A stretch of DNA of 64,000 bases. It comes from Lumbricus terrestris. Lineage: Eukaryota > Annelida > Clitellata > Crassiclitellata > Lumbricidae. The position numbers and the translations under genes are program-made. The notes under the pieces were generated by a model. The model worked only from the letters and a program-made list of their open reading frames with translations. It was not told the origin of the DNA and searched no databases. The stretch is taken from the NCBI GenBank assembly GCA_949752735.1, contig OX457047.1, positions 4,860,467 through 4,924,466 of the forward strand, written 5' to 3'. Positions 43,782 to 56,132 of the stretch are shown in pieces. Each line of letters opens with the position of its first letter. Position 1 is the stretch's first letter.

Positions 43782-43822
<41 letters not shown>
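43782..43822 (+). repeat. (TA)n microsatellite
   Basis: Uninterrupted TA run. Confidence 0.95.
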
Positions 43823-43824
<2 letters not shown>

Positions 43825-43869
43825 ACGACACTAATAAGCGATGCCAACAATAATTAAATTTAATGGGCT

Positions 43870-44001
43870 TCAAGTTGTCACTGCAAGGGGGAACCTCACA
43901 ATGGTATTTTGTTTCTAGCCTGACTTTGCAGGGGGTACGCCATCATTCGATTTCTTTACTTGGGGGTAGGCTACAATAAAAATAAAGTTTGAGAACCCCT
44001 G
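43870..44001 (-). mobile_element. hAT-like element end replacing the RTE 3' end
   Basis: Minus strand begins CAGGGGTTCTCAAACTTT, a TIR type common in hAT MITEs. The RTE reading frame stops exactly here (after RLE). The other end is not identified. Confidence 0.55.
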
Positions 44002-44220
44002 CTCTAGGCGTTTTATGTCTTCTTGCCGCATTGTCCACTTCTCCGAGCCGTACAGGACAACACTCCATACCAGTGTCTTCACCATTCTCTTCTTCAGCGT
44101 CATGTTTAGACTGCCTCTGAGTAGCTTCCCCCTTTTGTAGAACGCATCTTTTCGTATAGCTATTCTTCTTTTTATTTCCACGTGGCACCTTGCATCCTCT
44201 GTAACCACACTTCCTAGATA
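44002..44220 (-). pseudogene. RTE-type RT, C-terminal part
   Basis: Encodes EIKRRIAIRKDAFYKRGKLL-like sequence, then VWSVVLYGSEKWTMRQEDIKR, the region following the polymerase core in RTE/BovB-type LINEs. It is cut off from the core by an in-frame TGA between VKKF and YLGS, and truncated at 44002. Confidence 0.85.
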
Positions 44221-45766
44221 TCAGAACTTCTTTACCTGTTCTATTTCCTCACCATTTAATGTGATGTTTACCGTTTCCTCTCCTCTCTTACTTATCTTCA
44301 TCACCTTTGTTTTCTTTATGTTAATTCTCATGTCGTAGTTCAGCAATATTCTATTTAAGTGGTCCATCATCATTTGTAGACCCTCTTGACTGCCTGCCAA
44401 CATCGCCTGGTCGTCTGCAAATCTCAGTGCTTTCACCATTTTCCCACCCACTTTTACCCCCTTCTCCAGCTCCTCTAGCGTTTCTCTGACAATTTCTTCA
44501 ATATAGATGTTGAATAGAATAATTATTGGTGACAGTGGGCTTCCTTGCCTCACTCCTCGTCCTATTTTTGCCGGCTCTGAAAATTCTCCATCGATTCTTA
44601 TCTTTACTCTTTGTCCTATGTATAGATTGCCTATCAATCTTCTTTCTCGCCAGTCCACCCCTATTCGTCTCAGTATTCCCATCAATTTCTTCCAGTCCAC
44701 TCTGTCAAAAGCTTTTTCGTAGTCGACGAAGCATATGTAAATATCTTGTCTATGCTTAATGCTTCTTTCTGCTATTACTCTCAGCGGTGCGACTGCATCT
44801 CTTGTCCCTCTACCCTTCCTGAACCCATATTGTTCCTCTCCCAAGCACTTATCCGTTTCCGCTTTTGTCTGCAGTCTTTTTGTTATTATTCTTAGCAGTA
44901 CCTTTGATGCGTGTGTAAGGAGACTTATAGTACGATTGTCCTCACAGTTTATTGCATTCCTTTTCTTCTGTAGTGGTATAACTATGGTCTGTAGAAAGTC
45001 CTATGGCCATTCTCCTGTGCTATATGTCCTGGCATAGTTGCACCACTTCATTCATAGCTTTCTCTCCTAGGTTCCTCAGCATTTCTATTGGGATGTTATC
45101 AATTCCTTCTGCCTTGCCGTTTTTTATGTCTTCTATTGCAGCTAAGACCTCTTCTTTCATCACCCATGGCCCAATGGTGTCCTCTGTTTGTGCCTCCTCC
45201 TGCTCCTTCGCTTGCTTCTCCACTTCCTCCTCAATGTTGGTATTTCCTGTGTACAGCTCCTCCACATATTCCTTCCATCTTTTCCTTATATCTCCAGAGT
45301 CTTCTAGTAGCCTGCCATCCTTATCTTTGATAGTGCTTCCTCTTCCCATGTTATTTTTCTTTTCCAGTGATTTTATTTTCCCATACACTAGATCGTGGCG
45401 TCCTTGTTCCTGGAGTATCTCTAGCTCCGTGCATCTTTTCTTCCACCATTCCTCTCTTGCTTTATTCGTTGTTCTTCTTAATTGATTATTAAGTCTTTTA
45501 TACTCTTTTTTTTTAGCTTCCTCTGTGTTCTGGTGTATCCATTTTCTCCTCTCTTCCATATCTTTGACCATCTCCGGTGTTATCCATGGCTTGCGAGGTT
45601 CAATACTCTTTTGAAATCCCACAGTTTCTGTCGCCTCTTTAACCATTGTCTCCTTTAGATTCATCCACCTTTCCTCTGTTGTTGATCCTTCTTTTAGCGT
45701 TTCTACTTTCCCTCTATTCTCTCTTATAGTTCGCTGATCTTCGTCTTTATCTTCTCTTTGTTCCAC
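44221..45766 (-). pseudogene. RTE-type reverse transcriptase core
   Basis: Order of motifs: a Lys/Glu-rich linker, KAEGIDNIPIEMLRNLGE, EEQYGFRKGRGTRDA, CFVDYEKAFDRVDW, GVRQGSPLSP, LRFADDQAML (intact FADD catalytic box) and MRINIKKTKVM. There is a frameshift plus TAG at about 45010-45020, and a frameshift to the endonuclease at about 45745. Best match by motif style is the RTE clade (endonuclease plus RT, no gag-like ORF). Confidence 0.9.
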
Positions 45767-46683
45767 TTAAATGTCTTTATCCTTCTCTTTTTGATGAACT
45801 TGAGTTGTAGTCTCACTGTCACAGCTACCATGTTGTGTTCGGTATCTGCGTCTGCACCTGGGAGAGTTCTTGAATTCTTCACACTGTTTCTGTATCTCTG
45901 CCTGACCATTATGTAATCCAGTTGATATCTTGTTCTGTCCCCTGGTGATTTCCATGTGTACCTTCGTCTTTTTTTTGTTTGAAACCATGTGTTAGTCACT
46001 ACTAGTCTTTGTCTTTTGCAGAATTCCATCAGCTTATCTCCTCTTTCATTTCTACTTCCCAGTCCAAATTTCCCTATTATACCCTCTTGTTCTCCTTCCC
46101 CTACTACTGCGTTCCAGTCTCCCATTACAACCACATAATCCGTCCCTTTGATGTTTTCCAGGCATCTCTCTATTTTTTCGTACATAACATCCACCTCCTC
46201 TTCATCATGTGTTGACGTAGGCATATACACTTGTATAATTGTTTTGTCCACTGGGTCTCCCCATATTGTCACTAAGATCATCCTGTCCTCAACTCTTTCC
46301 ACTCTTGTCACACATCTGGCCACTCTATCCGACATTAGAATGGTCATCCCATTCTGACTCTTACCTCCTCCAGCATAAACAACTTTGATGCCATCGCTTA
46401 TGAGCTCCCCTCCATCCTTCAATCTTACCTCCGCCAGTCCTAGTATGTCAAGTTCTGCCCTCCTCATCTCTCCTATCACATTTGCCAGCTTTCCTGGACT
46501 TGCCATTGTTCTTATGTTCCATGTCCCTATGTTTAGCTTTCCCTTTTGGTCTCTGTTTCTGTTTGGAAGGATTTCGCTTGTTGACGACCGAAGGAGCCTT
46601 GTCTCCCCCCTGCCGAATGCGACTCTCCCCAGTGTCTGGATTGAATCGTTAACGTCGTTATCTGAATTTCTGTTTGGCGTCAT
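45724..46683 (-). pseudogene. RTE-type endonuclease domain
   Basis: An AP-like endonuclease that would nick target DNA: LNIGTWNIRTM, ILGLAEVRLKDGG, YVVVMGDWNAVVG, YQLDYIMV and DTEHNMVAV. The usual SDH near the end reads TEH, a conservative change at a catalytic Asp. The frame runs 319 codons from MTPNRN to a stop after KTKISEL, in a region shared with the next frame, so a frameshift separates it from the RT. Confidence 0.9.
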
Positions 46684-46699
46684 TTTTCATATAACTCGG

Positions 46700-46975
46700 G
46701 ATAAGTAGGGAGGTGGTTTCCCGTTGCCTTCCTCCCGGTGTTTTTAAGAGAGACACCATCTCTCAGCGTCGATGCCGTCCATCGTCCGTCCTTCAGCTTC
46801 TTCGCCCATGGGGCACTCGCTTATACCGGCGAGCACTCGGTCGTCCACCACGCACTCCGTTGAAACAGGAGGGACCCCGTGAAGGTGGCGTGGGTGGACA
46901 GTTGAGCAGCAGAGGCTATTTGAGTCGCTTGCATACCCCATTCCCATGTTGGGACCACATTATTGCTTTGACAAT
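46700..46975 (-). mobile_element. 5' flank of the RTE element
   Basis: Contains GTGGTTTCCCGTTGCCTTC and a GC-rich stretch, probably the RTE 5' UTR on the minus strand. The exact 5' end and TSD are not visible. Confidence 0.45.
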
Positions 46976-47290
46976 GCCTTACACAGTCCTCACCACCATC
47001 ATAAATACTGCCAGAACGCAATGATGACGATGATTACAGCTACAAAATGATGATGATGTCGACGACCATGATGATGGTGGTGACGACGACCATGTCGATT
47101 GTGATGACGACGACCATGACGATGGAGGTGGTGACGACCATGACGACGACGTCGATGACGACGATGACGACGATGATGATCATGATGACGATTATGATGA
47201 TAATGATGATGACGACCACCATGTTGATGGTGCTGACGATGATGATAATGACGACGATGATGATTTCGATGAAGACGTTGATATTTATTA
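46975..47290 (+). repeat. Short repeat end with GAT/GAC tract
   Basis: CACAGTCCTCACCACCATC...CAGAACGCAATGATGAC, then about 250 bp of GAT/GAC with interruptions. Confidence 0.8.
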
Positions 47291-47339
47291 GTCAGCAAAG
47301 GATTCCTGTTGAATTGTGGACTTTTCTAAGTTAATTATT

Positions 47340-47620
47340 TTGTAATAGTGAATGAATATCTGAGTTCTTATCTCCCCTTTGAGTTACTAAAACCTCAATG
47401 ATTTGCATTATTCAACTTTATTTGGCGTGTGCTATATCACATGGCCATTAACCCATTTTGTACATTTGAATATAACTACATGTAAAATTTGTGCTCATTG
47501 AGCACCACTTAAAATGCATTTGATTTTGAAATTTCTTGTACATAACATAAACGGTACCCAAAAAGGAACTAAATTAGCAACTATGCTCATCAAATTTCAA
47601 AAATGACTTTCATCAATCAA
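47340..47620. other. No gene recognised
   Basis: AT-rich; nothing identified. Confidence 0.4.
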
Positions 47621-47629
47621 CGTAATACA

Positions 47630-48175
47630 TATGTTTATGTGTGCATGTGCATATGTATTCATGTGTGTATATATATATGTACATATGCATGTACGTACAT
47701 AGGCCAACGTATGCATTTTGTGTGTGTTTATGCATGCATGTATGTTCGAGCATCCATACGGACATAAATACTTACATCCATACACAATATAGTATTACAT
47801 GCATATTTACATACATACGTACATACATGCATACATACACACATACACATTACACACATCTGTGCCGCATGTGGCATTGAATGTATGCTCATACGTATAA
47901 TATACATAGGCCTACATACATGCGTAGGCCTACATATATACATACATATGTATACATACAAGCATACATACATACAAACACACATACATACATGCATATA
48001 AACATACATAAATACATACATACATACATGCATACATACATACATACATACATACATACATACATACATACATACATACATACATACATACAAACCAACA
48101 TACATACACACATACATACAATCATACATGTATGCACATACATGCATGCATACATGCACGCACATACACATTGAT
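47630..48175 (+). repeat. (CATA)n-rich microsatellite
   Basis: About 540 bp of CATA/TATG variants, pure at 48005-48090. Tyr/Met/Cys and Thr/His-rich open frames of up to 152 codons are artefacts. Confidence 0.95.
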
Positions 48176-48384
48176 ACTGTAGTCATGCAAGAATTCTGAC
48201 CATCGTCAGCAACTACAATGAGTGTAGTGTAGGCCTACTTGCAGAGTCCTTTATTACTATAATTGTAGGCTATGTGTAATAATTAATGCTGAAACTGAAT
48301 GAAAATTATGCAATATTATCGAAATTTTGTTGCTATTATTATATGATACAGTCGTTGTTTGGTCATTCGTTCAGCATGGGGGGT

Positions 48385-48485
48385 TAATTGTCCGGGGTAA
48401 TTATCTGGGGGGTGGGGATTATTGGTACGGTGTAATTCTCCGGGGTAATTGTCCGGCGGGGGTAGTTGTCCGGGATATAATTGTC
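48385..48485 (+). repeat. Minisatellite GTAATTGTCCGGGG
   Basis: Six or so diverged units of about 14-17 bp built on TAATTGTCCGGGG. Confidence 0.8.
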
Positions 48486-48914
48486 CTGTTACTCTGAAAA
48501 TGCTACCATTAAAGTTTGCAAATTGAACATATTTTAAACAGTAGGAGAAGACATTTATTGCAGTTTTAAACCATGTCTCTATGCACTGAAATCATGAATA
48601 ATTTTGTGTAGATGACAGTTTTAAAAGCTACGGCTACAGCTTGGAAATCCAGAATATTGTAAGTAATTGGGATGCGATGCTCTGAAGTCTTACAGACTTA
48701 AACCATGAGTATCAGCATTGAAAACTGAGCCATTGTATTAAGTTGACAGCCTCAATTCTTACAATTGTGATATGGAAATTTTAAAAAACTTATACAGTGT
48801 TGTTGGACCACTTATTGAAGTCTTAAGCCATGTTTTTCAGCAATCAAATTGTGAGAATGTCTTAGAACAGGACTATGAATTGTTGGCACTGCTATTATGA
48901 GCAATTTCATCAAA

Positions 48915-49200
48915 ATGAGAGCCCAAAATGCTTCCCCCCACAGGATGGTACAAGATAGACACTGCATCTACTTCATTACACACGTGCATCCTGCGCACAC
49001 GAGTGCGCACACACATACACAGCTCAGGAGCATAATGGGTTGCATAGCATTGCTTATATCCCTCTGGCGCGACGCTTCTATCGGATAGCCAGGCAGCGGG
49101 GGTCAAACGAAACCCTACAAGCCTCATTAGCAGACGTGGACGCAACGACACTGCACCTAAATAAACCAGATGCCCGGTCAACTCAACAACACTTGTAATC
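48915..49200 (-). mobile_element. Repeat family R, copy 2
   Basis: Shares AGGAGCATAATGGGTTG, GCAGCGGGGGTCAAACGAAAC and CTAAATAAACCAGATGCCCG with 41750-41965. The (CA)n is short in this copy. Confidence 0.65.
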
Positions 49201-49269
49201 GGCACAGTTGTCTGGAATTGGTTCCCACAGGGCTACATCTACTTTCTGGGGTTCTTACTGATTTTTAAA

Positions 49270-49335
49270 AATTAAACTCAAAACTGTCAGGAGCGCTTCT
49301 GAGAAGTTCCCACGAAGAAGCGCTATATAAGCTTA
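49270..49335 (+). repeat. SINE/LINE 3' end fragment
   Basis: GGAGCGCTTCTGAGAAG and GCGCTATATAAGC, as in other element ends in the window. Confidence 0.55.
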
Positions 49336-49582
49336 GATTCTTGAAGAAATGAATGAATGATGAGCCTATTAAAAGATAGGCCTTAATGGTACTTTTAAAT
49401 TAACCCAACAGTCAGTGCTATGATCCAGTTTGCTTTTATAAATGATTTGATTCTTCTTTGCTTTCCGTCCTCCACTTTAAATTTCTTCCAAGCGTAATTC
49501 ACTTATATCTCTTTAGAATTTTGTTTCTTCAGCTTTTCCCAGCAAATTTCTAGCCACGTATGTAATTGCTTCGACAATGCCG

Positions 49583-49702
49583 TACACTACACAGTCCTCA
49601 CCACCATCCTAAATACCACTAGAATGCAGTGATGACGACGATGACAGCGACAAAATGATGATGATGACGACAACACCGAGTGTGATTATGATGACGTTGA
49701 AT

Positions 49703-49776
<74 letters not shown>

Positions 49777-49852
49777 TATGAATATGAATATGATAATGAC
49801 GATTGACGACGATAACGACGATGACGACGACGACGACTACGACGACGACGAC

Positions 49853-49918
<66 letters not shown>

Positions 49919-49920
49919 AT
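49583..49920 (+). repeat. Short repeat end with GAT/GAC tract
   Basis: CACAGTCCTCACCACCATC...TAGAATGCAGTGATGAC, then GAT and GAC runs with a GAATAT interruption. Poly-Asp and poly-Met frames here are artefacts. Confidence 0.85.
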
Positions 49921-50054
49921 GATGACAGGACCGGATAAAAAAATGTGGGCCCTGTTCAGTAAAACTGCGGAGCCCCAACCTTGCAGAATCACTAAAAAGT
50001 ACAAAAGAGCATACCAAACGGGCCGCATTAAGGCTATAGTGCGATCCCAGGTGC

Positions 50055-50298
50055 CAGTGGCGTAGCAAGGAATTTACAATTTTTTTGGCCTTGCCGGATG
50101 CCCTTTCTGACACCAACCCAATAGTATTACAGTAAATAAAAGGGAATAAAGTAACAAAGGGAATAAAGTAAGAAAAACAATTGTTACTGCTAGCATTTGT
50201 ATTGCTTTTCTTTTTGAAGCGGATAAATAACCTTTAAAAAAGGTTTTTCCTGGGCCAATAGGGGGTTTAAACCCGAAACCCCCTTGTCTACGCCACTG
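50055..50298 (+). mobile_element. hAT-like MITE, 244 bp
   Basis: TIRs CAGTGGCGTAGCAAGG and, inverted, CAGTGGCGTAGACAAGG. 8-bp TSD CCAGGTGC/CCAGGTGG (50047-50054, 50299-50306) with one mismatch. The 8-bp TSD and the CAG start fit hAT. No coding content. Confidence 0.8.
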
Positions 50299-50521
50299 CC
50301 AGGTGGCGTAGACAAGTTGCCACGACTACCCTTTAATGGCCCCTTGTGAGAACAATTTTTCAGCGGCATGTTCAATATGTCATGTCCAAAATTTGTCTTC
50401 AGAATTAACAGAGTCCATGTATCAAAACTATCGTCCTTACAGCAAGTCAGCACCATGTTTACGAACAACGCTAATGACGTACAACTGTAGTGCTCGTAGA
50501 ACAAAGATTGTCGTCATAATA

Positions 50522-51744
50522 CACCGTGGTTCAAAAAAAGTAAGCCAAATTGTTTTTCATATATCTCTAAGATCTGATGACATATCACGCTAAAATTTTC
50601 CAAGTATTAATTTTAGAGAATTGGACTAAAAATATGACTCCAAAATTTCAAGAGATAAAGTTGAACGGATAAAAAGATACGTATCTTTCAACTTCATATG
50701 CGGAAATTTCAGTTTACAAGCAATTTTCTGTTAGATTCAATGAAATGTAAGTCAAGTTGTTTTTTTTATATCTCTAATACCTGATGATTAATCAGGCTAA
50801 GATTTTCCAGATATGTAGAGAATTGAACCACCAATATTATTCTAACAGTATGGCTTGATTATTGAATTAAATAAGATACTCAAAATGTCCTCCTCCTGCT
50901 GCTTGCACACCAGCCTGGAGGCGCTGGCGCCATTGAGCAACAGCACCGTCGATTATGCTCTGGTCCAGGCGATCACACACTTCCAACGAGCGTTGCTTCA
51001 GATCGTTTCTACCATGGATTGTTGTCTGGTAGACTAAGTCTTGCATCACGCTCCACACTTTATAGTCGACAGGATTCAAATCTGGGCTGTTCAGAGGCCA
51101 TAATGTGGGAGAAATGAAGTCTAGCGTCTCTCTTGTCAGAATTTCTAAGGTTTCCTTGGCTCTGTGTGCTGGGGCACTGTCCTGTTGAAAAAGCAGCCTT
51201 TTGGGGCTAGATTTCTGATTACAGGTAGATTGTGTGACAGCAGAACGTCACAGTAATGGGTTCCATTAATTTTACTCCAGGATCAATGAAGACTAAATGG
51301 GAACGACCAAGCGCCGAAACCGCAACGGACACCATAACAGACTTAATTGCTAAAAACTGATATTTCGGGAGTTGAAGTTGAGATATCCATATCTTTCTAT
51401 CCGTTCAAATTTATGACATGATATTCTGGAATCCTATTCTTGGTTTAATTCTCTAAATATTGAGAAAATTTTAGTATGATTGGTCATCAGACATTAGAGA
51501 TGTAAGAAAAAAGTTTGGCTTACATTTTACTGAATATAGCAGAAAACTGCTTGCAAAGTGAAATTTCCGCATATGAAGTTGAAAGATTCATATCTTTTTA
51601 TCAGTTCAACTTTATCTCATGAAATTTTGGAATCATATTCTTTGTCCAATTCTCTAAATATCTGGAAAATTTTAGCGTGATATGTCGTCAGGTCTTAAAG
51701 ATATATGCAAAACAATTTGGCTTACTTTTTTTTTAACCACGGTG
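50522..51744 (-). mobile_element. Mariner-like element with long TIRs
   Basis: Flanked by TA at 50520-50521 and 51745-51746. The ends read CACCGTGGTT and, inverted, CACCGTGGTTAAAAAAAA. The terminal repeats extend over 200-300 bp each and contain tandem subunits (AAGTAAGCCAA, TTGAAAGAT, GCATATGAAGTTGAA). The 1.22 kb length is too short for a full transposase, so the N-terminal half is deleted. Confidence 0.85.
50867..51240 (-). pseudogene. Mariner-like transposase, C-terminal half (DD37D type)
   Basis: The frame reads LLFQQDSAPAHRAKE, then PLNSPDLNPVDYKVWSVMQD and WRQRLQAGVQAAGGGHFEYL. QQD is the second catalytic Asp and NPVD the third. I count 37 residues between them, as in the maT/DD37D group. 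The first Asp and the DNA-binding domain are missing, so it cannot be active alone. Confidence 0.85.
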
Positions 51745-51809
51745 TATATGCGTAGGCCTATTTGCCATTATTCTAACCTAAGACAATATGACCATAGGCA
51801 GTAGGGCAC

Positions 51810-52035
51810 GGTGGTGTAGTGGGTATGTTCGTTGCCTTGCAGCCGGAGGGTTGCAGGTTCGAATCCACCTCAAGTCGCTGCGTTAGGGACCTTGGACAAG
51901 TTCTTCACTCACAATTGCTCAGCGCTTATAGGCATGAAACTCCTATGCAGTGTCCAATCTGTAGTCGGGAGCGCCTCTGAGGAGTGAGCTTGAAGTGGCG
52001 CTATAGTAAGTGCACATACAAACAATCAAACAAAC
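51810..52035 (+). mobile_element. tRNA-derived SINE
   Basis: GGTGGTGTAGTGGGTATG and GCAGGTTCGAATCCACC, body AGTCGGGAGCGCCTCTGAGG, end (CAAA)n-like. Same family as 16742. Confidence 0.85.
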
Positions 52036-52599
52036 ATAGCTAATTTTGTCACAAAAGTGATGTAGATCAAGAAAATGCCGTCATAATGGGGCAGTGCCAT
52101 TGTCGAAGCAGCGGTGTAGTTAGTGACTAAAAAATTGCAAAACAAGACAAGCCGTCACAATAAGAATACAATAGCACAAGTTGGCAATAATGCAGCATCG
52201 TGGTGCTGGGTCCCGCATTTTCTGAACAGGAACTGGATCACCACATTTGTCAATTCGACCCTGTGCGGTCCCTCGAAAACTGCAGACCCGAGAGCACCAT
52301 TAGCACTACCTTAATGCGGGTCTGCACACAAAACGTGTTAAATTCGACGAATCAACATTCGTCTATTAGCAATTCGTTCCTTATATTTTTCAGTATAAAC
52401 AGGTCTTTTAATATTCCAGCCTTGCGTATAAGAATATTATGCATCTTTCTTGGTCTAAGAATATTAGAGAAATTCATGGTCAGAAATGCTTGTAAGTTTG
52501 TAACCATGCATGGTTATATTCAGGGAACTGGGACAATCTTGTGGCCGGACAACGACCTGGGCAAAAGACTTTTACGAAAGCATTTACCCTGATTTGCCC

Positions 52600-52700
52600 C
52601 CACTGCAGTGTCACCATGACCGTCACTGATTACAAAATAAATGTTATAGGCCTATTTTCGCGGTTGCGCCAGTAGTAAGTAGACCTAACTCACAGTAACT
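52600..52700 (+). repeat. Segment similar to 63655-63760
   Basis: Shared GATTACAAA, ATGTTATA and TTTTCGCGGTTGCG. With 40008/63795 this suggests pieces of a larger duplicated unit. Confidence 0.6.
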
Positions 52701-52729
52701 AAACCATGCCGTTACAAGGACGCCTGACA

Positions 52730-53231
52730 TTGATAATGACGATGATGATTATGATGATGGCGACGACTATTATGGTGGTGGTGATGACACTGACGATAAC
52801 ATTAACATTGCCATTTCTATGGCGCCGTAACAAGCCATGCCATGGAACGGGCGTTTGATAATGATGAAAATGATTACGATTATGACGATGATAATCATGA
52901 TTGTGACAAATACGATTTATATGGCGCTTTAAATAACCATGCCGTTTGAAGACGCCTAGCGATGATGATGATGACGATGATGACGACGACGACGATTATT
53001 AATATTATGATGATGGTGATAAGAATGACGAATTATATAGGGCCGTAAAAATAGCCATTCTGTTCCAAGGCACATGTTGTTGTAGTCATTGTTGTTGGTG
53101 CTGGTGGTAGTGGTGAAGTTGGTGGGGGTGATGGTGGTGGTGGTATTGGTGGTGGTGGTGGTGGTGGTGGTAGTGTGGGTGGTGATAGAGGTGGTGGTGA
53201 TAACGATGATGATAACGACGACGACGACGAC

Positions 53232-53275
<44 letters not shown>

Positions 53276-53530
53276 GGATGAGGATGATGATGATGATGAT
53301 GATGATGATAACATTGACGATTTCTATGTCGCCGTAAAACAGCCATGCCGTTTCAAGGCGCCTGGCGATGATGATAATGATGACGACTACGGCGGCGACG
53401 ATGACGGTGACGATGATGATAACAATGACGATTTCTATGGCGCTGTAACACAGCCGTGCCGTTACTATGCGCCTGATGACGATGATGACGACGACGTTGA
53501 TGGTTATGAAGTTTATGATACTGATTAACT
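52730..53530 (+). repeat. GAT/GAC tracts with recurrent GGCGCCGTAA module
   Basis: Five copies of a module of about 45 bp (TTTCTATGGCGCCGTAAC...AGCCATGCCGTTTCAAGGCGCC) sit between triplet tracts near 52800, 52915, 53035, 53320 and 53435. Further copies are at 54310, 54420, 62395 and 62730. The plus-strand frame 53175-53528 would read DDFYGAVTQPCR-like between poly-Asp runs, but the module is not kept in frame elsewhere, so I treat it as a DNA repeat. Confidence 0.75.
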
Positions 53531-53559
53531 TATTATTTTGTATTTTTGAGGCGACATCT

Positions 53560-54216
53560 ATTATAAGCTTAGTCTATAAACAATGAGAAGATTCTGTGTG
53601 TTTGACCGGGATGCATTTTAGCAGTTTTTTGGCTTTTCACTCCAAGCTTTTACTACTGTGTCAGTCTGGCAACCCAGTGGAGTGGTGACTGGTTGGCAAA
53701 TCTCTCCCAGCATAGGGGCCATGGTGTGGGAGATAACCAAATTTAAACTAAGTCGTTAAACACCGCACGTGCCCATAAACACCGCACATGTCCAAAACAA
53801 CGAACTCATACATCAATGACGTCATCACTTTATGACCTAATTTTCTTTGCTGGAGGTTAGGAAAATAATGATAAAAGCACTGTTGATCGCAAGCTTGGAC
53901 AAGGGAGGGACGGAAAGAAAGTGGGATTGAGGGAGGAGGGAAGGGAGGAGGGACAGAGGATGAAGGGTGGGAGTGAGGGAGGGAGGGAAGGAGGCAGGAA
54001 GGAAGAGAGGTTTGGAGAGGCCTTACGGACGGACGAGTAATGGAGGGAGGGATGGGGGAGGGAGAGAGCGAGGGAGGAGCAGACGTAGGAAGGGAGGGAC
54101 GGATGGAGGGACGGATGGAGGGACGGAATGACAGAAGGAAGGAGGAAGTAGAGGATTGGCCAGGAACCGGGCGAATCTTAAAATTTTCGGGCAACGCCGG
54201 GTACCCCGTCTAGTTG
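53560..54216 (-). mobile_element. Dispersed repeat, minus-strand copy with purine-rich interior
   Basis: Head GGGGTACCCGGCGTTGCCCG at 54216 reading left and tail near 53600 (GATGCATTTTAGCAG, GTTTGACCGGG). The middle 53895-54150 is a (GGGA)n-like purine tract that replaces the normal interior. Confidence 0.65.
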
Positions 54217-54224
54217 GAAATAAG

Positions 54225-54647
54225 GATGATGATGAAGATAAATATGATGATGATTGCAATAAAGACGATGATGATGACGATAATGATGATGATAGCAAGT
54301 CATTGTTATTGATTTGTATGGCGCCGTAACACAGACATGCGGTTAAAGTGCGTCTGATGGTGATGATAAGGATGTTGATGACGACGACAACCACGCTGAT
54401 GATGATAGTGATAGCAATGACGATTTCTGTGGCGCCGTGACACATCCAGGCCCTTACAAGCCCGCCTGATGATGATATCAATGATTCAATGATGACGATG
54501 ATGATGACGATGATGGTATTCCTGGTGGTGGTGGTGATGATAACGATGATGGCGACGACGACAATAACGACGATGACGTCGATGATGATGATAATTTCAA
54601 CAACGATGGAGACGACAATGATGATGGTGGTGACGATGATGATGCCA

Positions 54648-54738
<91 letters not shown>

Positions 54739-54775
54739 CGACGACGACGACGACGACGACGACGATAATGATGTC
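54225..54775 (+). repeat. GAT/GAC tract with two GGCGCCGTAA modules
   Basis: Modules near 54310 and 54420; a pure GAT run at 54645-54740 followed by GAC. Confidence 0.85.
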
Positions 54776-54779
54776 ATTT

Positions 54780-55600
54780 GCATCAGAGAATTCTAATGTT
54801 AAGTACCGGTACCGACCAAAACATTTTCTTTAAAAAAATCTACGTTACCTTAAATATTATTTCAGAATTATAAATTTTAGTTTAATTGTATTTAAAATTT
54901 GACTAACATTAGACTACAAGGTGTGTTCAAAGTGTGCGCCTTCGGCTTCAACACAAGCTTCAAGACGCGTTCGCTATTTGCCAATTGCAGCATCAATAAC
55001 CAATAACATTTGGTTTCGACATGTAAATTAACGACGTCATTATGACGTCATTTTTTAGTGAGGGCCGTTCATAAATTGCCAATTTGTAGATAATTATCTC
55101 AGGATCAAGCATGTTTTGAAATTTTGACAATCGATGAATATTTACCAGTTTTATTCACATTATCAAAAGGGTGCCCGATTTATTGGGACACAGTGTACAT
55201 ATAACCCCACTCCAGCCCAATCCCACCAAGCACCACCCAATTCCTTTCCATACCCCGCTCCACCCACCCCAAGTCCCCGACGTCCGCCACCCCATTGATA
55301 ATCAGCGATGCAACTCATGCTATCCACAGATGTCCAGTTACGCGTGTTCACCCCAACCCGCCACAGCCCCCTCTTCGCCCTTCTAGCAACCCAAGTACCC
55401 AACCCAGGCGGGTCTTTGTCTAGCTAGAAGGATTGAGGTGAATAGGTGCGATAAACTTTCGTGGCGGCTGTGTGCTGGGCGGGGGTGGCTATTCCCGACG
55501 GTTTCTATCATTGTTCGTTGGAACCCAAGAAATTGAGTGTGCTTGCTGGACTAACAAACATACATGGACACATGCATACATACATGCCTACCATCATACA
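54780..55600. other. No gene recognised
   Basis: AT-rich to 55190, then a C-rich stretch (55200-55400) with no reliable frame. Confidence 0.4.
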
Positions 55601-55603
55601 TAC

Positions 55604-55653
<50 letters not shown>
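55604..55653 (+). repeat. (TA)n microsatellite
   Basis: About 24 TA units, preceded by CATA repeats. Confidence 0.95.
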
Positions 55654-55656
<3 letters not shown>

Positions 55657-55676
55657 TACTTGCATATAATTATACC

Positions 55677-55995
55677 AGTGATTCCCAACCTTTTTTGACT
55701 TTAGGGTCACTTTAATTGTTGCTGTTCGAGGATGTGAGGGCTACTTTTTCTTAGTTAGAGGACATAAGGGTATTAAGAGGACACAAGGCTAAAATTTAAT
55801 TAACCAAGAGCATATAAAATCGTCAAAATTGAATAAAAATAGAATGCTTGATGCTATTTATAAACATCCAAATAAAATAATTTGTAAAACAGAATAAATT
55901 TTTTTTATTCTGTCCAAATTGTCATTTTTTGCGTATATTTCATATAATTATTTCAGAGGTTTAGGTTCATTATTTAAAACCTGGCGGGCCACTTT
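55677..55995 (+). mobile_element. hAT-like fragment
   Basis: Begins CAGTGATTCCCAACCTTTTT, a common hAT-MITE TIR. GGCGGGCCACTTTTCGG near 55983 may belong to it. The right end is not identified. Confidence 0.5.
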
Positions 55996-55997
55996 TC

Positions 55998-56124
55998 GGA
56001 GTTTGTCTCGACTTGAATTTCGGTCTGATTTTAATTTATCCCGGAGTTGTCTCGACTTGAATTTACGTCTGGATTGAATGTATCCTGGAGTTGTCCCGAC
56101 TTGAATTTAGGTCTGAATTGAATT
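55998..56124 (+). repeat. 44-bp minisatellite, site 2
   Basis: Three units with GTCTCGACTTGAATTT; separated from site 3 only by a MITE. Confidence 0.9.
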
Positions 56125-56132
56125 CATCCCGG

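Noticed and set aside
44507..45485. Plus-strand frames opposite the RTE element
   Set aside because: Antisense shadows of the minus-strand reverse transcriptase and endonuclease.
53757..53795. AAACACCGCACGTG, twice in tandem
   Set aside because: No TATA box nearby and outside the array; chance match.
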